The notes: generated by a model from the sequence alone, not told the origin. 64,000 bases of DNA from Plasmodiophora brassicae (GCA_039704465.1 JASFAU010000014.1:248001-312000), one strand, 5' to 3'; shown: positions 32,549 through 45,507, numbered from the stretch's first letter. Made by a program: numbers and translations.

Positions 32549-32732
32549 TGAGAAGGACAATAATGAAGTGGATGTATTACGTACGGCGTGTGCGGCGGAC
32601 GTTACAGTGGCGACGTAGTCGCCGACGGTGTAACGGTTGCCAACGCCGGCGGGCACGGAGTCGCGGAGTGCGTGACGGCGTTCACGTGCTGCAGGCATGT
32701 GCTGCTGGTCGTAGTGGATACGTTGTTCGACA
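32549..32732 (-). repeat. 3' LTR of copia copy 1
   Basis: Read on the minus strand it begins TGTCGAACAACG and ends CTTCTCA. It is identical to 37596-37779. Confidence 0.92.
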
Positions 32733-35700
32733 CGCCCCCTCCAGCAGCACACGGCCTGGGACTTGTGTCGATGATGCCGGCCAGGAGCAGGTTCGCATGA
32801 TACGAGGTGCTGAGAGCGGGCTTCGTGAGGTAGTCTGCAGCCATCTCGGCGGACGGGCACTTGTGGACCACGATCAAACTGGCCTCGACGGCCTCCCGGG
32901 TGTAGTGAAACTGCACCTCGATGTCCTTCGTGCGATCATCCATCCGACGATAGCCAGACCAGGCCTTCGCGCCTTGATTGTCCTCGTATACGATCGTCGG
33001 ACTGGAGCGTGCGAAGCCGATTTCGGTCAGGAATGACCGGATCCAGGCCAGCTGGCGGGTAACAGCACACAGCGACTTGATCTCTGCATGTGTGGACGAT
33101 AAGCTAACTTTGACTGCGCCCAGGTCTTGGCGACGTGACTGCCAGTGCACGGGGCCGCAGCCAGCAGGATGATGTGGCCGGAGCGCGACCGTCGCGTGTC
33201 AGGGTCGGATGCCCAATCAGCGTCGGCGTATGCGATCAGACGATCTTCGGGCTGGCGTTCGTATCGGATGCCGTGCGTCATGGTGCCGGCGAGGTACTTA
33301 AGAACGCGTTGCCCCGCACGCCAATGCTGGATGCCGGGATTCGAGGAGAATTGGGCCAGTACATTCGTTATGTACGCGATGTCGGGACGGCATCGATGGG
33401 CGAGCCATGTCAGGCAGCCAATAAGTTTGAGGTACGGCTTGGTCGCCATTTCGTCACGGTCGAGGTCGCTTTGTGGACTCATTGTCGTTGATAGGTGAAC
33501 GCCAGGCTGGTGCGGCGTGTCGACCGGATGACAATGCGACATGTTGAAGTCGCTCAACACCTTCTCGATGTACTCGGCTTGGTCAAGGGTGATGGCGCCG
33601 GTGCCAGGTTCGCGTCGGATGCGCATGCCAAGCAGGGTCGACGGTTCACCTTGATCGGTGATCTCGGCCATCGTGGAGAGCTTCTCGAGAACGGATTCCG
33701 CGAACGGGACGTCATTGTACGCCAGCAGACCGTCGTCGGTGTGCACCGACATGATCATGAACTTTCCATCGCGATCGTACCGGAAGACGCAGGGGTCCGC
33801 GATGATCGATTCGAATCCGAGTGATAACAGCATCTCCCGAAGCGTCTTGTACCAACGTTCGGCGCCTTGTTTCGTTCCATAAAGGGCCTTTTGCAGTTGA
33901 CGAACTCGGTACGGGACGTGATGATCGGTGAAGCCATCCGGCTGACGAATGTAAACATCATGGAGCATGTCGGCGTTCAGGTATGCGGCCACCCAGTCGA
34001 CCTGGCGAAGATGCAGGCCGTGCTGCGCCGCGAGCGCTAGGATAACGAGGAACGCAGTGGCACGGGCGGTCGGCGCGAACGTATCGTCGAAGTCGATGCC
34101 GGGGCGTTGTCGGAAGCCCTGAGCACAGAGTCGGGCGGTGAACTTGCGGATGCCACCCTTGCCACTGAGCGAGGACTTCACTCGGAACACCCACTTGGCG
34201 CCAACAGCGATCTTACTTTTCGGCAGGTCGATTAGCGGGCCGAACGTGTCCTTGGCGTCCAGTGTTGCCATCTGGGTGACGGCGGCGTCCCACCAGTGGC
34301 CAGCGAAAGGTGATGAGAGGGCATCGGCCATTGAGTTGGGTACGGGAATGTCGGTCGCTTTCAGCTTCGACAGGTCGGGTCGTGGTAGACGGGCTGGGTC
34401 GATCGGGGCGGATACCTTGGCTCGACATGCCTTGGCAGCTGCGCCGCGACATGTCGGACGGTTGGACCTGATGGCCTGATCGATCAGACGGCGCTCCTCA
34501 ACCTGCTGCCAATGCCGGATCAGTCGGCGGGAGCGACGAGGAGGGCGCTGTGTCGGGAACGTTAGGGTCGGATTCTGGAACCAGGCGTCGACCGTCGAGG
34601 ACCACCGTGTCGACGAACGATTGGCCGCCTCCGGCGCCTTCCACCATTTCACCAGGCGGTTGACGACGACGATTCGATCGGCGAGGGCGTGGCACGTCGA
34701 TGACATTGTGGTCAACGATATCAGCAGCATCGGAATTGTCGTGGACGTCGGGGTCGGCAGCTTCGTTGGGAGAGTCGTTGCTGGACGCCGAACCTTCGTA
34801 GTCGGGATCATCTTCAGCGTCATCATCATCTTCGTCGGTGGATACGTCATCAGGAGACGGTGAGCGCGACGGTCGGACGATCTCGGAAGGCGATGACGCA
34901 GCGGCAGGTGACGGAGGCTCGGGAGGGGATGCTGCGAGAGAGGATGCTGACGTCGATGGTAGAGGTGCCATGACGGCGTCGGAAGAGACGGGCGTCGGGA
35001 CGATCGTGTCAACGTTCGGCGCAGAGCTCGACTCGGGACTGGACGGTGGCGCTGATGATGAACTAGCAGGGCTGGATCTTCCAAAGCCGAATGTGAACGA
35101 GGTCTCCAGGAACTCGGCAGTCGTGCTCTCGAACGTGTCTTCCCGGTCCACGTCGTAGAACCGCCAAGCCTTCATGCCGGGCGTGAAACCGATAAACACA
35201 GCGCGAACACGACGAGGCTCCAACTTGCTCGGCTTCTTCGTGGCTGGATGCGGTCGCATGGCATAGGCATCGCAACCGTAGACACGAAGGGCCGAGATGT
35301 TAGGTAGGGCGCGACGAGCAGCCTCGAACGATGTGCGACGCCCGGGAAGGACTGATCTGGGGTGGATGTTGTACAGTATCGCAGAGTAGGACAGCGACCA
35401 GGGCCACGTGGAGTCAGGCATGCGAGAGTGGCACCGGATTGAGCTTTCGATACCGCAGAGCGTGTGGTTGACGCTTTCAGCGCGGCCGTTCTGCTCGGGC
35501 GTGTACGGGACAGATTTGCGGTGCAGGATGCCGGACTCGTTGTAGAACAGGACGCACGCCTTGAGTTGTACTCGCCGCCACCGTCGGTCTGGAACGTCCG
35601 GATACCACGTCCTTCCTGGTTGCGAAGACGCGCGTCATAGTGCTTGATGACGTCGAGCGCCTCCGATTTGCGACGTAGCAGATAGACGGACAGGTACCGA

Positions 35701-37552
35701 GAGGAATCGTCCAGCATGGTCTGGTAGTACTCAAAGCCGCCGACACCGACGACAGGCCACCGTCCGGACAGATCGCTATGGACGAGATCGCCAACACGAC
35801 GCGCGCGCGACGTACTGGGAGGAATGATGACCGTTTGCCCTTGGCGAGTAAACATGCAGCGCATGGACATCGATCTTGCGGCCTCGGGATTGGCCCGTCG
35901 AACTTCATGCCACGACAACGTTTGTGCAGGATGCGCAGGTTGCCGTAACCCAGGTGGCCGGTTCGAGCGTGCCAGACAGCTGGAGCTGCGGCGGTGACCT
36001 TAGCGACGCGGCATGAGACGCTGGATGCGATCAAGGAGCAGACTCGGGCAGAGTGAAGTGTGCCGGGCGCGGAGGTTGGAGCGGATAATGGAATCCGGTA
36101 CAGGTTATCGTGTCCTCGTTGACTGACGGCCACTGGCTGACCGACGGGCGCCGTCCAGTTGGCCCCCGAGTAGATCTTCGCGGTATCGCCGTCGAACACG
36201 ATCTTGTGACCTGATCTGGTGAGCTGGCCAACTGATACTAGCGCTTGGCCAAGTCGGGGAACGTGCAGCGAATCGATACTCGTCGCCTGGACATCCATGC
36301 CGAATGACGTCACGCCTCGACCGGAAGTGGTCGTACGCGACAGATCGGCTAGCTCAACTTCCGGTCCGGTGCCTTGGCGATAGCAGCTGAGATGTCGGCG
36401 CAGGGGCGTCATCGTCGTGGAACACGCTGAGTCCAGTAGGCCTACTGAGTTCGCGTACACGTCGATGGCGTGGCGTGCCGACAAAGCACGCATCGGCTCG
36501 GGCGCCGGATCGATCGGATGAGCGCCAGACGTTGGATACTCGTTGGACGTTGGTGAGGATGTATTGCTTTTCGCGTTGCTGTCGCGGTACCAGATGTGTC
36601 GTTGCAGCGTGCATTCGCCGTTAGTGTGCTTGGATCCGGGATGGAAGACGCAGGACTCGTGCGTCGTGGTCCACGGGGACGCGTCGATGTGGCGCAACTG
36701 GAGCGGTTGGCCGTTTGGAACGCGTCGTGTCGGTCCCGCACGTCTTGGACCCTGATCTCCTCGCTTGTCAACGACCCGACGACCTCGGAGACACTGGGCA
36801 GCGTGTCCAGAGCACGATTGTGCAGGCCAGCGACGACGGCGTCGAGATCGGATGATGCGTTGGCCAAGATGAGGACGGCGACCAATGCGTCGGTGAGGGA
36901 CAGCATCTCGGTCGGTACCGTCGACCGGACGCGATGAGCCGCTGCTTGAACTCGGGCGGCGTACGTGGCGACCGACTCGCCGGGCATGTGCTGGACCGTG
37001 ACGAGGTCGCGGACGGCGCGCACGACCGATGCCAGCGACGACGGGCTGTACGCCTGGAACAGCACGCGCCAGCACTTGGCAGCCGAGCCTGCCTGAAACA
37101 AAGACAATGCGGACGCGATCTTGTGGTCCAGCATGTGGACGAGTAGAATCGCGCGCGGCTGCCTCGAGAGCTGGGTCGTGTGCCGTACCGGTTGTCGCAG
37201 TCGGCGAGCCATCTTCGTTGATCCCGATGACGTCCGCGTACCCACGATTGCGAAACCAGAGTGCAGCTGTCTGAACCCAGGACGTGAACGAGTCGGGAGT
37301 ACCGTCGAACTTGGGCATGGGCAGTCGGCCTGCGTCGCTTCGGCTGTGCGCCTCGGCGATGATCGGCATGGCCGGGGTCGATGGACAGCTGGTCGGACGC
37401 GCCAGCTGCTGCTGCAGGACACGGAGACGGTCGATCTTCTCCTGCCTGGCGATCGTTGCCTCCGCTTCGGCAATTCGGGTGTCGATCTCCTCGAGCGACA
37501 GATGACGCAGCGGGTCGTCATCCGTGTTAGGCGTCGCCTGGCGCTCGGCCAT
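32602..37552 (-). pseudogene. copia copy 1 gag-pol, broken by several small indels
   Basis: It starts MAERQATPNTDDD at 37552. Gag has a CHHC-like HESCVFHPGSKHTNGEC. The protease motif is LLDSACSTTM. A GAG-pre-integrase domain (WHARTGHLGYGN, CPCAACLLAKGK), the integrase core (HSDLSG, TDGGGEYNS, PYTPEQNGRAES), a Ser/Pro/Asp-rich linker, RT (GAKWVFRVK, VHTDDGLL) and RNase H (AYADADWASD, SSTHAEIKSL, VYEDNQGAK) follow. Against copy 2 it has a 2-nt loss in gag and single-nt changes, mostly in homopolymers: two losses in integrase, one gain in the linker, one loss in RNase H. The frame ends inside the 3' LTR. Confidence 0.88.
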
Positions 37553-37595
37553 GGCGAGTAGAGGCTCAGCGCCTGCGCCTATACGACTGTTAATC

Positions 37596-37779
37596 TGAGA
37601 AGGACAATAATGAAGTGGATGTATTACGTACGGCGTGTGCGGCGGACGTTACAGTGGCGACGTAGTCGCCGACGGTGTAACGGTTGCCAACGCCGGCGGG
37701 CACGGAGTCGCGGAGTGCGTGACGGCGTTCACGTGCTGCAGGCATGTGCTGCTGGTCGTAGTGGATACGTTGTTCGACA
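37596..37779 (-). repeat. 5' LTR of copia copy 1
   Basis: It is identical to the other LTR of this copy. The internal region follows with GATTAACAGTCG. Confidence 0.92.
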
Positions 37780-38778
37780 TCCATGGCGGTCACGCTTTAG
37801 ATGAGCTTTTGATGGCTCGCTTACCGGCGTTGTCGATGTAACCCGCATTAAAATCGAAATGCCGAGTCGTGTCCCATGGCGATACTTCTCGAGAAAAGAC
37901 GGGTTCCACGCGGTGAAATTCGAGGTCGTTGTATCAGGAAGCCTCAGAAAAGTTTTTGGGTCCCTGGCCCATGGAAATGTGCGGTCTCCGACATTACTAT
38001 CGCCCGCGAGAAGCTCATCCCTTCAACGCGCGGCTCCGAACTAATATAATATCCCTATCCCGCTAGGTGCTTACGCAGGTGCCCGAAATATTCTCCGTAA
38101 GTCCGGGTTGTGGGAGTGCTTGGTGCGTCATATATATTACGACATAACGACGTCGCTCGTATCTCAGTCGCCATGCGACGACTGGTTGTCAAACCTTGGG
38201 CGCGGGATTCGTAAAAATGGCCCTAACAGCAACGCACTGTAGCCATATTTTTTGTGGCGCCCTGTTGACCTCTGTGGACGATGGCACCTGCGTCGGGCAG
38301 TTCGAGGGCGCTTCAGATCGCGTTGACGAAGCAGTTCAACGCGAATGATGGTTGGAATATTCACTCCAGAACCCCGCCTCGCCTGGTGCTGGAGGACGAA
38401 TTCGTCTCAAATACGTTGCATCGCCGGATGACCAGCCACATCGCAGCAACCATTGCGTAGATCGACCAGACGCTGAAGACGCGGTGTCTCTCAAGAACCT
38501 CGCAGAGTGATTTCGTCGTTTCCATGATCAAACCTGTCTTCCAATGCTTGCTGAATTAATCAACGAAGCTCTGCCGGCCAACGAGGCCGTTACAGATGAG
38601 GCTGAAGTTTTAAGGTATATCTATCATCACAGCCTGGCATTTCGTGAGACTGACCGGTATTTAGATTGATCGGAACTTGTATGGCTATGCAACATTACAG
38701 CGGATCAGATGATCGACGTTATGCCGATATCTTGAACTAATTTGGATCAAGGGCGATCCCGTTGGCACGATTCAAGGT
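37780..38778. other. no gene seen between the two copia copies
   Basis: About 1 kb of lower-GC sequence carries no domain-bearing frame and no repeat I can match elsewhere in the window. Confidence 0.45.
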
Positions 38779-38956
38779 TGTAGGATCGTGTATAGAGAAC
38801 CTCGTTCCCAGATCTTCTGATCCTTCTCCCTCCCATGCCGTCCGGCCTTCCCGCGTGCCGTACCGACTCTGCCTGGTCTTAGGGCTGCCTCTCCTAGATG
38901 CTATTCTTGGTATCTCTGGCTGCGACAGGGCATGCTGCACTGCTCCACCGTCTACA
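38779..38956 (-). repeat. 3' LTR of element D
   Basis: On the plus strand it reads TGTAGGATCGTG...CCACCGTCTACA. It pairs with 46273-46452. Confidence 0.8.
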
Positions 38957-38992
38957 CTGCCCTTTTCCGAACATGACCGCAGACGTAGAGAT

Positions 38993-39176
38993 TGTCGAAC
39001 AACGTATCCACTACGACCAGCAGCACATGCCTGCAGCACGTGAACGCCGTCACGCACTCCGCGACTCCGTGCCCGCCGGCGTTGGCAACCGTTACACCGT
39101 CGGCGACTACGTCGCCACTGTAACGTCCGCCGCACACGCCGTACGTAATATATCCACTCCATTATTGTCTTTCTCA
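38993..39176 (+). repeat. 5' LTR of copia copy 2
   Basis: TGTCGAACAACG...TTTCTCA, identical to 44532-44715. Confidence 0.93.
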
Positions 39177-39219
39177 GATTAACAGTCGTATAGGCGCAGG
39201 CGCTGAGCCTCTACTCGCC

Positions 39220-42200
39220 ATGGCCGAGCGCCAGGCGACGCCTAACACGGATGACGACCCGCTGCGTCATCTGTCGCTCGAGGAGATCGACACCCGAATT
39301 GCCGAAGCGGAGGCAACGATCGCCAGGCAGGAGAAGTTCGACCGTCTCCGCGTCCTGCAGCAGCAGCTGGCGCGTCCGACCAGCTGTCCATCGACCCCGG
39401 CCATGCCGATCATCGCCGAGGCGCACAGCCGAAGCGACGCAGGCCGACTGCCCATGCCCAAGTTCGACGGTACTCCCGACTCGTTCACGTCCTGGGTTCA
39501 GACAGCTGCACTCTGGTTTCGCAATCGTGGGTACGCGGACGTAATCGGGATCAACGAAGATGGCTCGCCGATTGCGACAACCGGTACGGCACACGACCCA
39601 GCTCTCGAGGCAGCTGCGCGCGAGATTCTACTCGTCCACATGCTGGACCACAAGATCGCGTCCGCGTTGTCTTTGTTTCAGGCAGGCTCGGCTGCCAAGT
39701 GCTGGCGCGTGCTGTTCCAGGCGTACAGCCCGTCGTCGCTGGCATCGGTCGTGCGCGCCGTCCGCGACCTCGTCACGGTCCAGCACATGCCCGGCGAGTC
39801 GGTCGCCACGTACGCCGCCCGAGTTCAAGCAGCGGCTCATCGCGTCCGGTCGACGGTACCGACCGAGATGCTGTCCCTCACCGACGCATTGGTCGCCGTC
39901 CTCATCTTGGCCAACGCATCATCCGATCTCGACGCCGTCGTCGCTGGCCTGCACAATCGTGCTCTGGACACGCTGCCCAGTGTCTCCGAGGTCGTCGGGT
40001 CGTTGACAAGCGAGGAGATCAGGGTCCAAGACGTGCGGGACCGACACGACGCGTTCCAAACGGCCAACCGCTCCAGTTGCGCCACATCGACGCGTCCCCG
40101 TGGACCACGACGCAACGAGTCCTGCGTCTTCCATCCCGGATCCAAACACACTAACGGCGAATGCACGCTGCAACGACACATCTGGTACCGCGACAGCAAC
40201 GCGAAAACCAATACATCCTCACCAACGTCCAACGAGTATCCAACGTCTGGCGCTCATCCGGTCGATCCGGCGCCCGAGCCGATGCGTGCTTTGTCGGCAC
40301 GCCACGCCATCGACGTGTACGCGAACTCAGTAGGCCTACTGGACTCAGCGTGTTCCACGACGATGACGCCCCTGCGCCGACATCTCAGCTGCTATCGCCA
40401 AGGCACCGGACCGGAAGTTGAGCTAGCCGATCTGTCGCGTACGACCACTTACAGCACGGCGGGACACGCACTCTGGGACTTGGACCAGGTACGACCGAGG
40501 CCTTGACGTTCTGCGGGGGATGCCGAGGCGAGATCGGCACGGACGGACGGGAAGAGACAGCAAGCGGTCAGGGGAACACCGGTGGCCTGAGAGGCATACA
40601 GCACGGCGGGACACGCACTCTGGGACTTGGACCAGGTACGACCGAGGCCTTGACGTTCTGCGGGAGATGCCGAGGCGAGATCGGCACGGACGGACGGGAA
40701 GAGACAGCAAGCGGTCAGGGGAACACCGGTGGCCTGAGAGGCATACAGCACGGCGGGACACGTACTCTGGGACTTCGACCAGGTACCACCGAGGCCTTGA
40801 CGTTCTGCAGGAGATGCCGAGGCGGGATCGACAGGAGGGTGGTGGGATAGGTAGTCCGTCAAAATGTCACGATCAGGCAAGCTGATGCAACGAACGCTTT
40901 GACGGACTGGCGAAGTCCGTCGCGGGGTTCTCGGTTTATTCCGGACAGTCCTCACACTTCCGGTCGAGGCGTGACGTCATTCGGCATGGATGTCCAGGCG
41001 ACGAGTATCGATTCGCTGCACGTTCCCCGACTTGGCCAAGCGCTAGTATCAGTTGGCCAGCTCACCAGATCAGGTCACAAGATCGTGTTCGACGGCGATA
41101 CCGCGAAGATCTACTCGGGGGCCAACTGGACGGCGCCCGTCGGTCAGCCAGTGGCCGTCAGTCAACGAGGACACGATAACCTGTACCGGATTCCATTATC
41201 CGCTCCAACCTCCGCGGCCGGCACACTTCATTCCGCCCGAGTCTGCTCCTTGATCGCATCCAGCGTCTCATGCCGCGTCGCTAAGGTCACCGCCGCAGCT
41301 CCAGCTGTCTGGCACGCTCGAACCGGCCACCTGGGTTACGGCAACCTGCGCATCCTGCACAAACGTTGTCGTGGCATGAAGTTCGACGGGCCAATCCCGA
41401 GGCCGCAAGATCGATGTCCATGCGCTGCATGTTTACTCGCCAAGGGCAAACGGTCATCATTCCCTCCCAGTACGTCGCGCGCGCGTCGTGTTGGCGATCT
41501 CGTCCATAGCGATCTGTCCGGACGGTGGCCTGTCGTCGGTGTCGGCGGCTTTGAGTACTACCAGACCATGCTGGACGATTCCTCTCGGTACCTGTCCGTC
41601 TATCTGCTACGTCGCAAATCCGAGGCGCTCGACGTCATCAAGAACTATGACGCGCGTCTTCGCAACCAGGAAGGACGTGGTATCCGGACGTTCCAGACTG
41701 ACGGTGGCGGCGAGTACAACTCCAAGGCGTGCGTCCTGTTCTACAACGAGTCCGGCATCCTGCACCGCAAATCTGTCCCGTACACGCCCGAGCAGAACGG
41801 CCGCGCTGAAAGCGTCAACTACACGCTCGAAAGCTCAATCCGGTGCCACTCTCGCATGCCTGACTTCACGTGGCCCTGGTCGCTGTCCTACTCTGCGATA
41901 CTGTACAACATCCACCCGAGATCAGTCCTTCCCGGGCGTCGCACATCGTTCGAGGCTGCTCGTCGCGCCCTACCTAACATCTCGGCCCTTCGTGTCTACG
42001 GTTGCGATGCCTATGCCATGCGACCGCATCCAGCCACGAAGAAGCCGAGCAAGTTGGAGCCTCGTCGTGTTCGCGCTGTGTTCATCGGTTTCACGCCCGG
42101 CATGAAGGCTTGGCGGTTCTACGACGTGGACCGGGAAGACACGTTCGAGAGCACGACTGCCGAGTTCCTGGAGACCTCGTTCACATTCGGCTTTGGAAGA

Positions 42201-44662
42201 TCCAGCCCTGCTAGTTCATCATCAGCGCCACCGTCCAGTCCCGAGTCGAGCTCTGCGCCGAACGTTGACACGATCGTCCCGACGCCCGTCTCTTCCGACG
42301 CCGTCATGGCACCTCTACCATCGACGTCAGCATCCTCTCTCGCAGCATCCCCTCCCGAGCCTCCGTCACCTGCCGCTGCGTCATCGCCTTCCGAGATCGT
42401 CCGACCGTCGCGCTCACCGTCTCCTGATGACGTATCCACCGACGAAGATGATGATGACGCTGAAGATGATCCCGACTACGAAGGTTCGGCGTCCAGCAAC
42501 GACTCTCCCAACGAAGCTGCCGACCCCGACGTCCACGACAATTCCGATGCTGCTGATATCGTTGACCACAATGTCATCGACGTGCCACGCCCTCGCCGAT
42601 CGAATCGTCGTCGTCAACCGCCTGGTGAATGGTGGAAGGCGCCGGAGGCGGCCAATCGTTCGTCGACACGGTGGTCCTCGACGGTCGACGCCTGGTTCCA
42701 GAATCCGACCCTAACGTCCCCGACACAGCGCCCTCCTCGTCGCTCCCGCCGACTGATCCGGCATTGGCAGCAGGTTGAGGAGCGCCGTCTGATCGATCAG
42801 GCCATCAGGTCCAACCGTCCGACATGTCGCGGCGCCGCTGCCAAGGCATGTCGAGCCAAGGTATCCGCCCCGATCGACCCAGCCCGTCTACCACGACCCG
42901 ACCTGTCGAAGCTGAAAGCGACCGACATTCCCGTACCCAACTCAATGGCCGATGCCCTCTCATCACCTTTCGCTGGCCACTGGTGGGACGCCGCCGTCAC
43001 CCAGATGGCAACACTGGACGCCAAGGACACGTTCGGCCCGCTAATCGACCTGCCGAAAAGTAAGATCGCTGTTGGCGCCAAGTGGGTGTTCCGAGTGAAG
43101 TCCTCGCTCAGTGGCAACGGTGGCATCCGCAAGTTCACCGCCCGACTCTGTGCTTAGGGCTTCCGACAACGCCCCGGCATCGACTTCGACGATACGTTCG
43201 CGCCGACCGCCCGTGCCACTGCGTTCCTCGTTATCCTAGCGCTCGCGGCGCAGCACGGCCTGCATCTTCGCCAGGTCGACTGGGTGGCCGCATACCTGAA
43301 CGCCGACATGCTCCATGATGTTTACATTCGTCAGCCGGATGGCTTCACCGATCATCACGTCCCGTACCGAGTTCGTCAACTGCAAAAGGCCCTTTATGGA
43401 ACGAAACAAGGCGCCGAACGTTGGTACAAGACGCTTCGGGAGATGCTGTTACCACTCGGATTCGAATCGATCATCGCGTCCGGTACGATCGCGATGGAAA
43501 GTTCATGATCATGTCGGTGCACACCGACGACGGTCTGCTGGCGTACAATGACGTCCCGTTCGCGGAATCCGTTCTCGAGAAGCTCCCCACGATGGCCGAG
43601 ATCACGGATCAAGGTGAACCGTCGACCCTGCTTGGCATGCGCATCCGACGCGAACCTGGCACCGGCGCCATCACCCTTGACCAAGCCGAGTACATCGAGA
43701 AGGTGTTGAGCGACTTCAACATGTCGCATTGTCATCCGGTCGACACGCCGCATCAGCCTGGCGTTCACCTATCAACGACAATGAGTCCACAAAGCGACCT
43801 CGACCGCGACGAAATGGCGACCAAGCCGTACCTCAAACTTATTGGCTGCCTGACATGGCTCGCCCATCGATGCCGTCCCGACATCGCGTACATAACGAAT
43901 GTACTGGCCCAATTCTCCTCGAATCCCGGCATCCAGCATTGGCGTGCGGGGCAACGCGTTCTTAAGTACCTCGCCGGCACCATGACGCACGGCATCCGAT
44001 ACGAACGCCAGCCCGAAGATCGTCTGATCGCATACGCCGACGCTGATTGGGCATCCGACCCTGACACGCGACGGTCGCGCTCCGGCCACATCATCCTGCT
44101 GGCTGGCGGCCCCGTGCACTGGCAGTCACGTCGCCAAGACCTGGGCGCAGTCAAAGTTAGCTTATCGTCCACACATGCAGAGATCAAGTCGCTGTGTGCA
44201 GTTACCCGCCAGCTGGCCTGGATCCGGTCATTCCTGACCGAAATCGGCTTCGCACGCTCCAGTCCGACGATCGTATACGAGGACAATCAAGGCGCGAAGG
44301 CCTGGTCTGGCTATCGTCGGATGGATGATCGCACGAAGGACATCGAGGTGCAGTTTCACTACACCCGGGAGGCCGTCGAGGCCAGTTTGATCGTGGTCCA
44401 CAAGTGCCCGTCCGCCGAGATGGCTGCAGACTACCTCACGAAGCCCGCTCTCAGCACCTCGTATCATGCGAACCTGCTCCTGGCCGGCATCATCGACACA
44501 AGTCCCAGGCCGTGTGCTGCTGGAGGGGGCGTGTCGAACAACGTATCCACTACGACCAGCAGCACATGCCTGCAGCACGTGAACGCCGTCACGCACTCCG
44601 CGACTCCGTGCCCGCCGGCGTTGGCAACCGTTACACCGTCGGCGACTACGTCGCCACTGTAA
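39220..44662 (+). pseudogene. copia copy 2 gag-pol, disabled by insertion, TAG and 13-bp deletion
   Basis: The domains are as in copy 1. Gag is intact from 39220. After the protease (LLDSACSTTM) the frame is broken by the 504-bp insertion. Integrase and the first part of RT read from 40955 to a TAG at 43155-43157, where copy 1 has CAG (a C-to-T change). A 13-bp deletion near 43479 shifts the frame before the VHTDDGLL box, and RNase H is then open to 44662. Adding back 13 bases and removing 509 gives 1649 codons, so copies 1 and 2 share one long gag-pol frame that runs into the 3' LTR. Confidence 0.88.
40451..40954. mobile_element. 504-bp insertion with 147-bp tandem repeats in copia copy 2
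   Basis: It is flanked by CACTT (40446-40450, 40955-40959), and copy 1 gives the empty site. Inside are about 2.6 copies of a 147-bp unit starting ACAGCACGGCGGGACACG at 40451, 40598 and 40745. A unique end with an inverted pair (AGTCCGTCAAA / TTTGACGGACT) follows. It codes for nothing recognisable. The ends do not read TG...CA, so I cannot class it as a solo LTR. Confidence 0.8.
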
Positions 44663-44715
44663 CGTCCGCCGCACACGCCGTACGTAATATATCCACTCCA
44701 TTATTGTCTTTCTCA
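44532..44715 (+). repeat. 3' LTR of copia copy 2
   Basis: It is identical to the 5' LTR and followed by the GAGAT duplication. Confidence 0.93.
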
Positions 44716-44841
44716 GAGATTGTAGGCTCGTTGCTGCGTTCGTGCGACACGTAGGCGATACTTGGTTCGTGTGCGCGTTCAGATTGGGCACGCCCGTTTC
44801 TTGAGATTAAACTCATTGCAATAAGGACGGAGTTGAGTGAA

Positions 44842-45507
44842 TCAGATTCGCCGGACCATGTCAACATAGTGCGAACAGTTCTCAGCCATACTGACGACAT
44901 CCACCCCCACGTGGGAGGTGGTCACCTCGTTACAGGCACCCATCCATTCCAAATCACTCCAACGAGTCACCAAACGTTCCATATTTCCCAGTGATCCATC
45001 CAACCGTCTTCGTGTGGTGTACGACAAGTCATACGCCGACATTAAGGCACCAATTCCTACAGTTCCCAATTCGCACCCAGTTCCATCCAATTCCAGTTCC
45101 CGTTCCCCATGCACTGATTCTGTGAGTTGCGTCCAACACACTACATCAGCGCCGGTTGTGAGCTCACTACTGCGTCCAGTAAGTTCCGCTCGCAACCACC
45201 ACGAATACCCACACCGCGTCCAGCCATGTGCATCCGTAGTTAGTTCCGTTCCCATCCGATATCGGTTCACCAAAGCCCAACCTTTAGGAGTCCGATGACT
45301 GGCGTCCGTTTGACTACCAGGGTTAGCCGAAGTCCAATCTTTAGGATCCGACTGTTGTGGAATGTTTCCCCATGCATATGCAAGTTCCTTACCGTTGGTT
45401 TCCATTTGGTACATGATCCCATTCAGTGGCCAATTTGCTGAATGTTCCCAGACTGAGTCCCATGCCCAGTGGTTCGGGCCGAATGCCCACGCACGTGCTC
45501 CGCGCAC
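44842..45507 (-). CDS. Trp-rich reading frame in the 3' part of element D
   Basis: The open frame has 221 codons, lies downstream of the chromodomain and ahead of the 3' LTR in the element's direction. It is rich in Trp, Gly, Thr and Glu, with no domain I recognise. The plus strand over the same stretch is also largely open, so this may be chance. Confidence 0.3.
   Translation of the reverse strand: MRGARAWAFGPNHWAWDSVWEHSANWPLNGIMYQMETNGKELAYAWGNIPQQSDPKDWTSANPGSQTDASHRTPKGWALVNRYRMGTELTTDAHGWTRCGYSWWLRAELTGRSSELTTGADVVCWTQLTESVHGERELELDGTGCELGTVGIGALMSAYDLSYTTRRRLDGSLGNMERLVTRWSDLEWMGACNEVTTSHVGVDVVSMAENCSHYVDMVRRI

Larger units (their letters stand above)
32549..37779 (-). mobile_element. 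Ty1/copia retrotransposon, copy 1 (minus orientation)
   Basis: Identical 184-bp LTRs at 32549-32732 and 37596-37779 bound the element. The order protease, integrase, RT, RNase H is copia-type. The flanks (TATCC and TCCAT) do not form a target duplication. In copy 2 of the same family the duplication is clear. The LTRs differ from those of copy 2 at three sites. Confidence 0.93.
38993..44715 (+). mobile_element. Ty1/copia retrotransposon, copy 2 (plus orientation)
   Basis: Identical 184-bp LTRs (38993-39176, 44532-44715) are flanked by a perfect 5-bp duplication GAGAT. A polypurine tract (GGAGGGGG) lies just before the 3' LTR. It was inserted into element D and itself received a 504-bp insertion. 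Confidence 0.95.

Noticed and set aside
32544..37784. Target duplication of copia copy 1
   Set aside because: Flanks TATCC and TCCAT share TCC only when offset; this is not a true 5-bp duplication.
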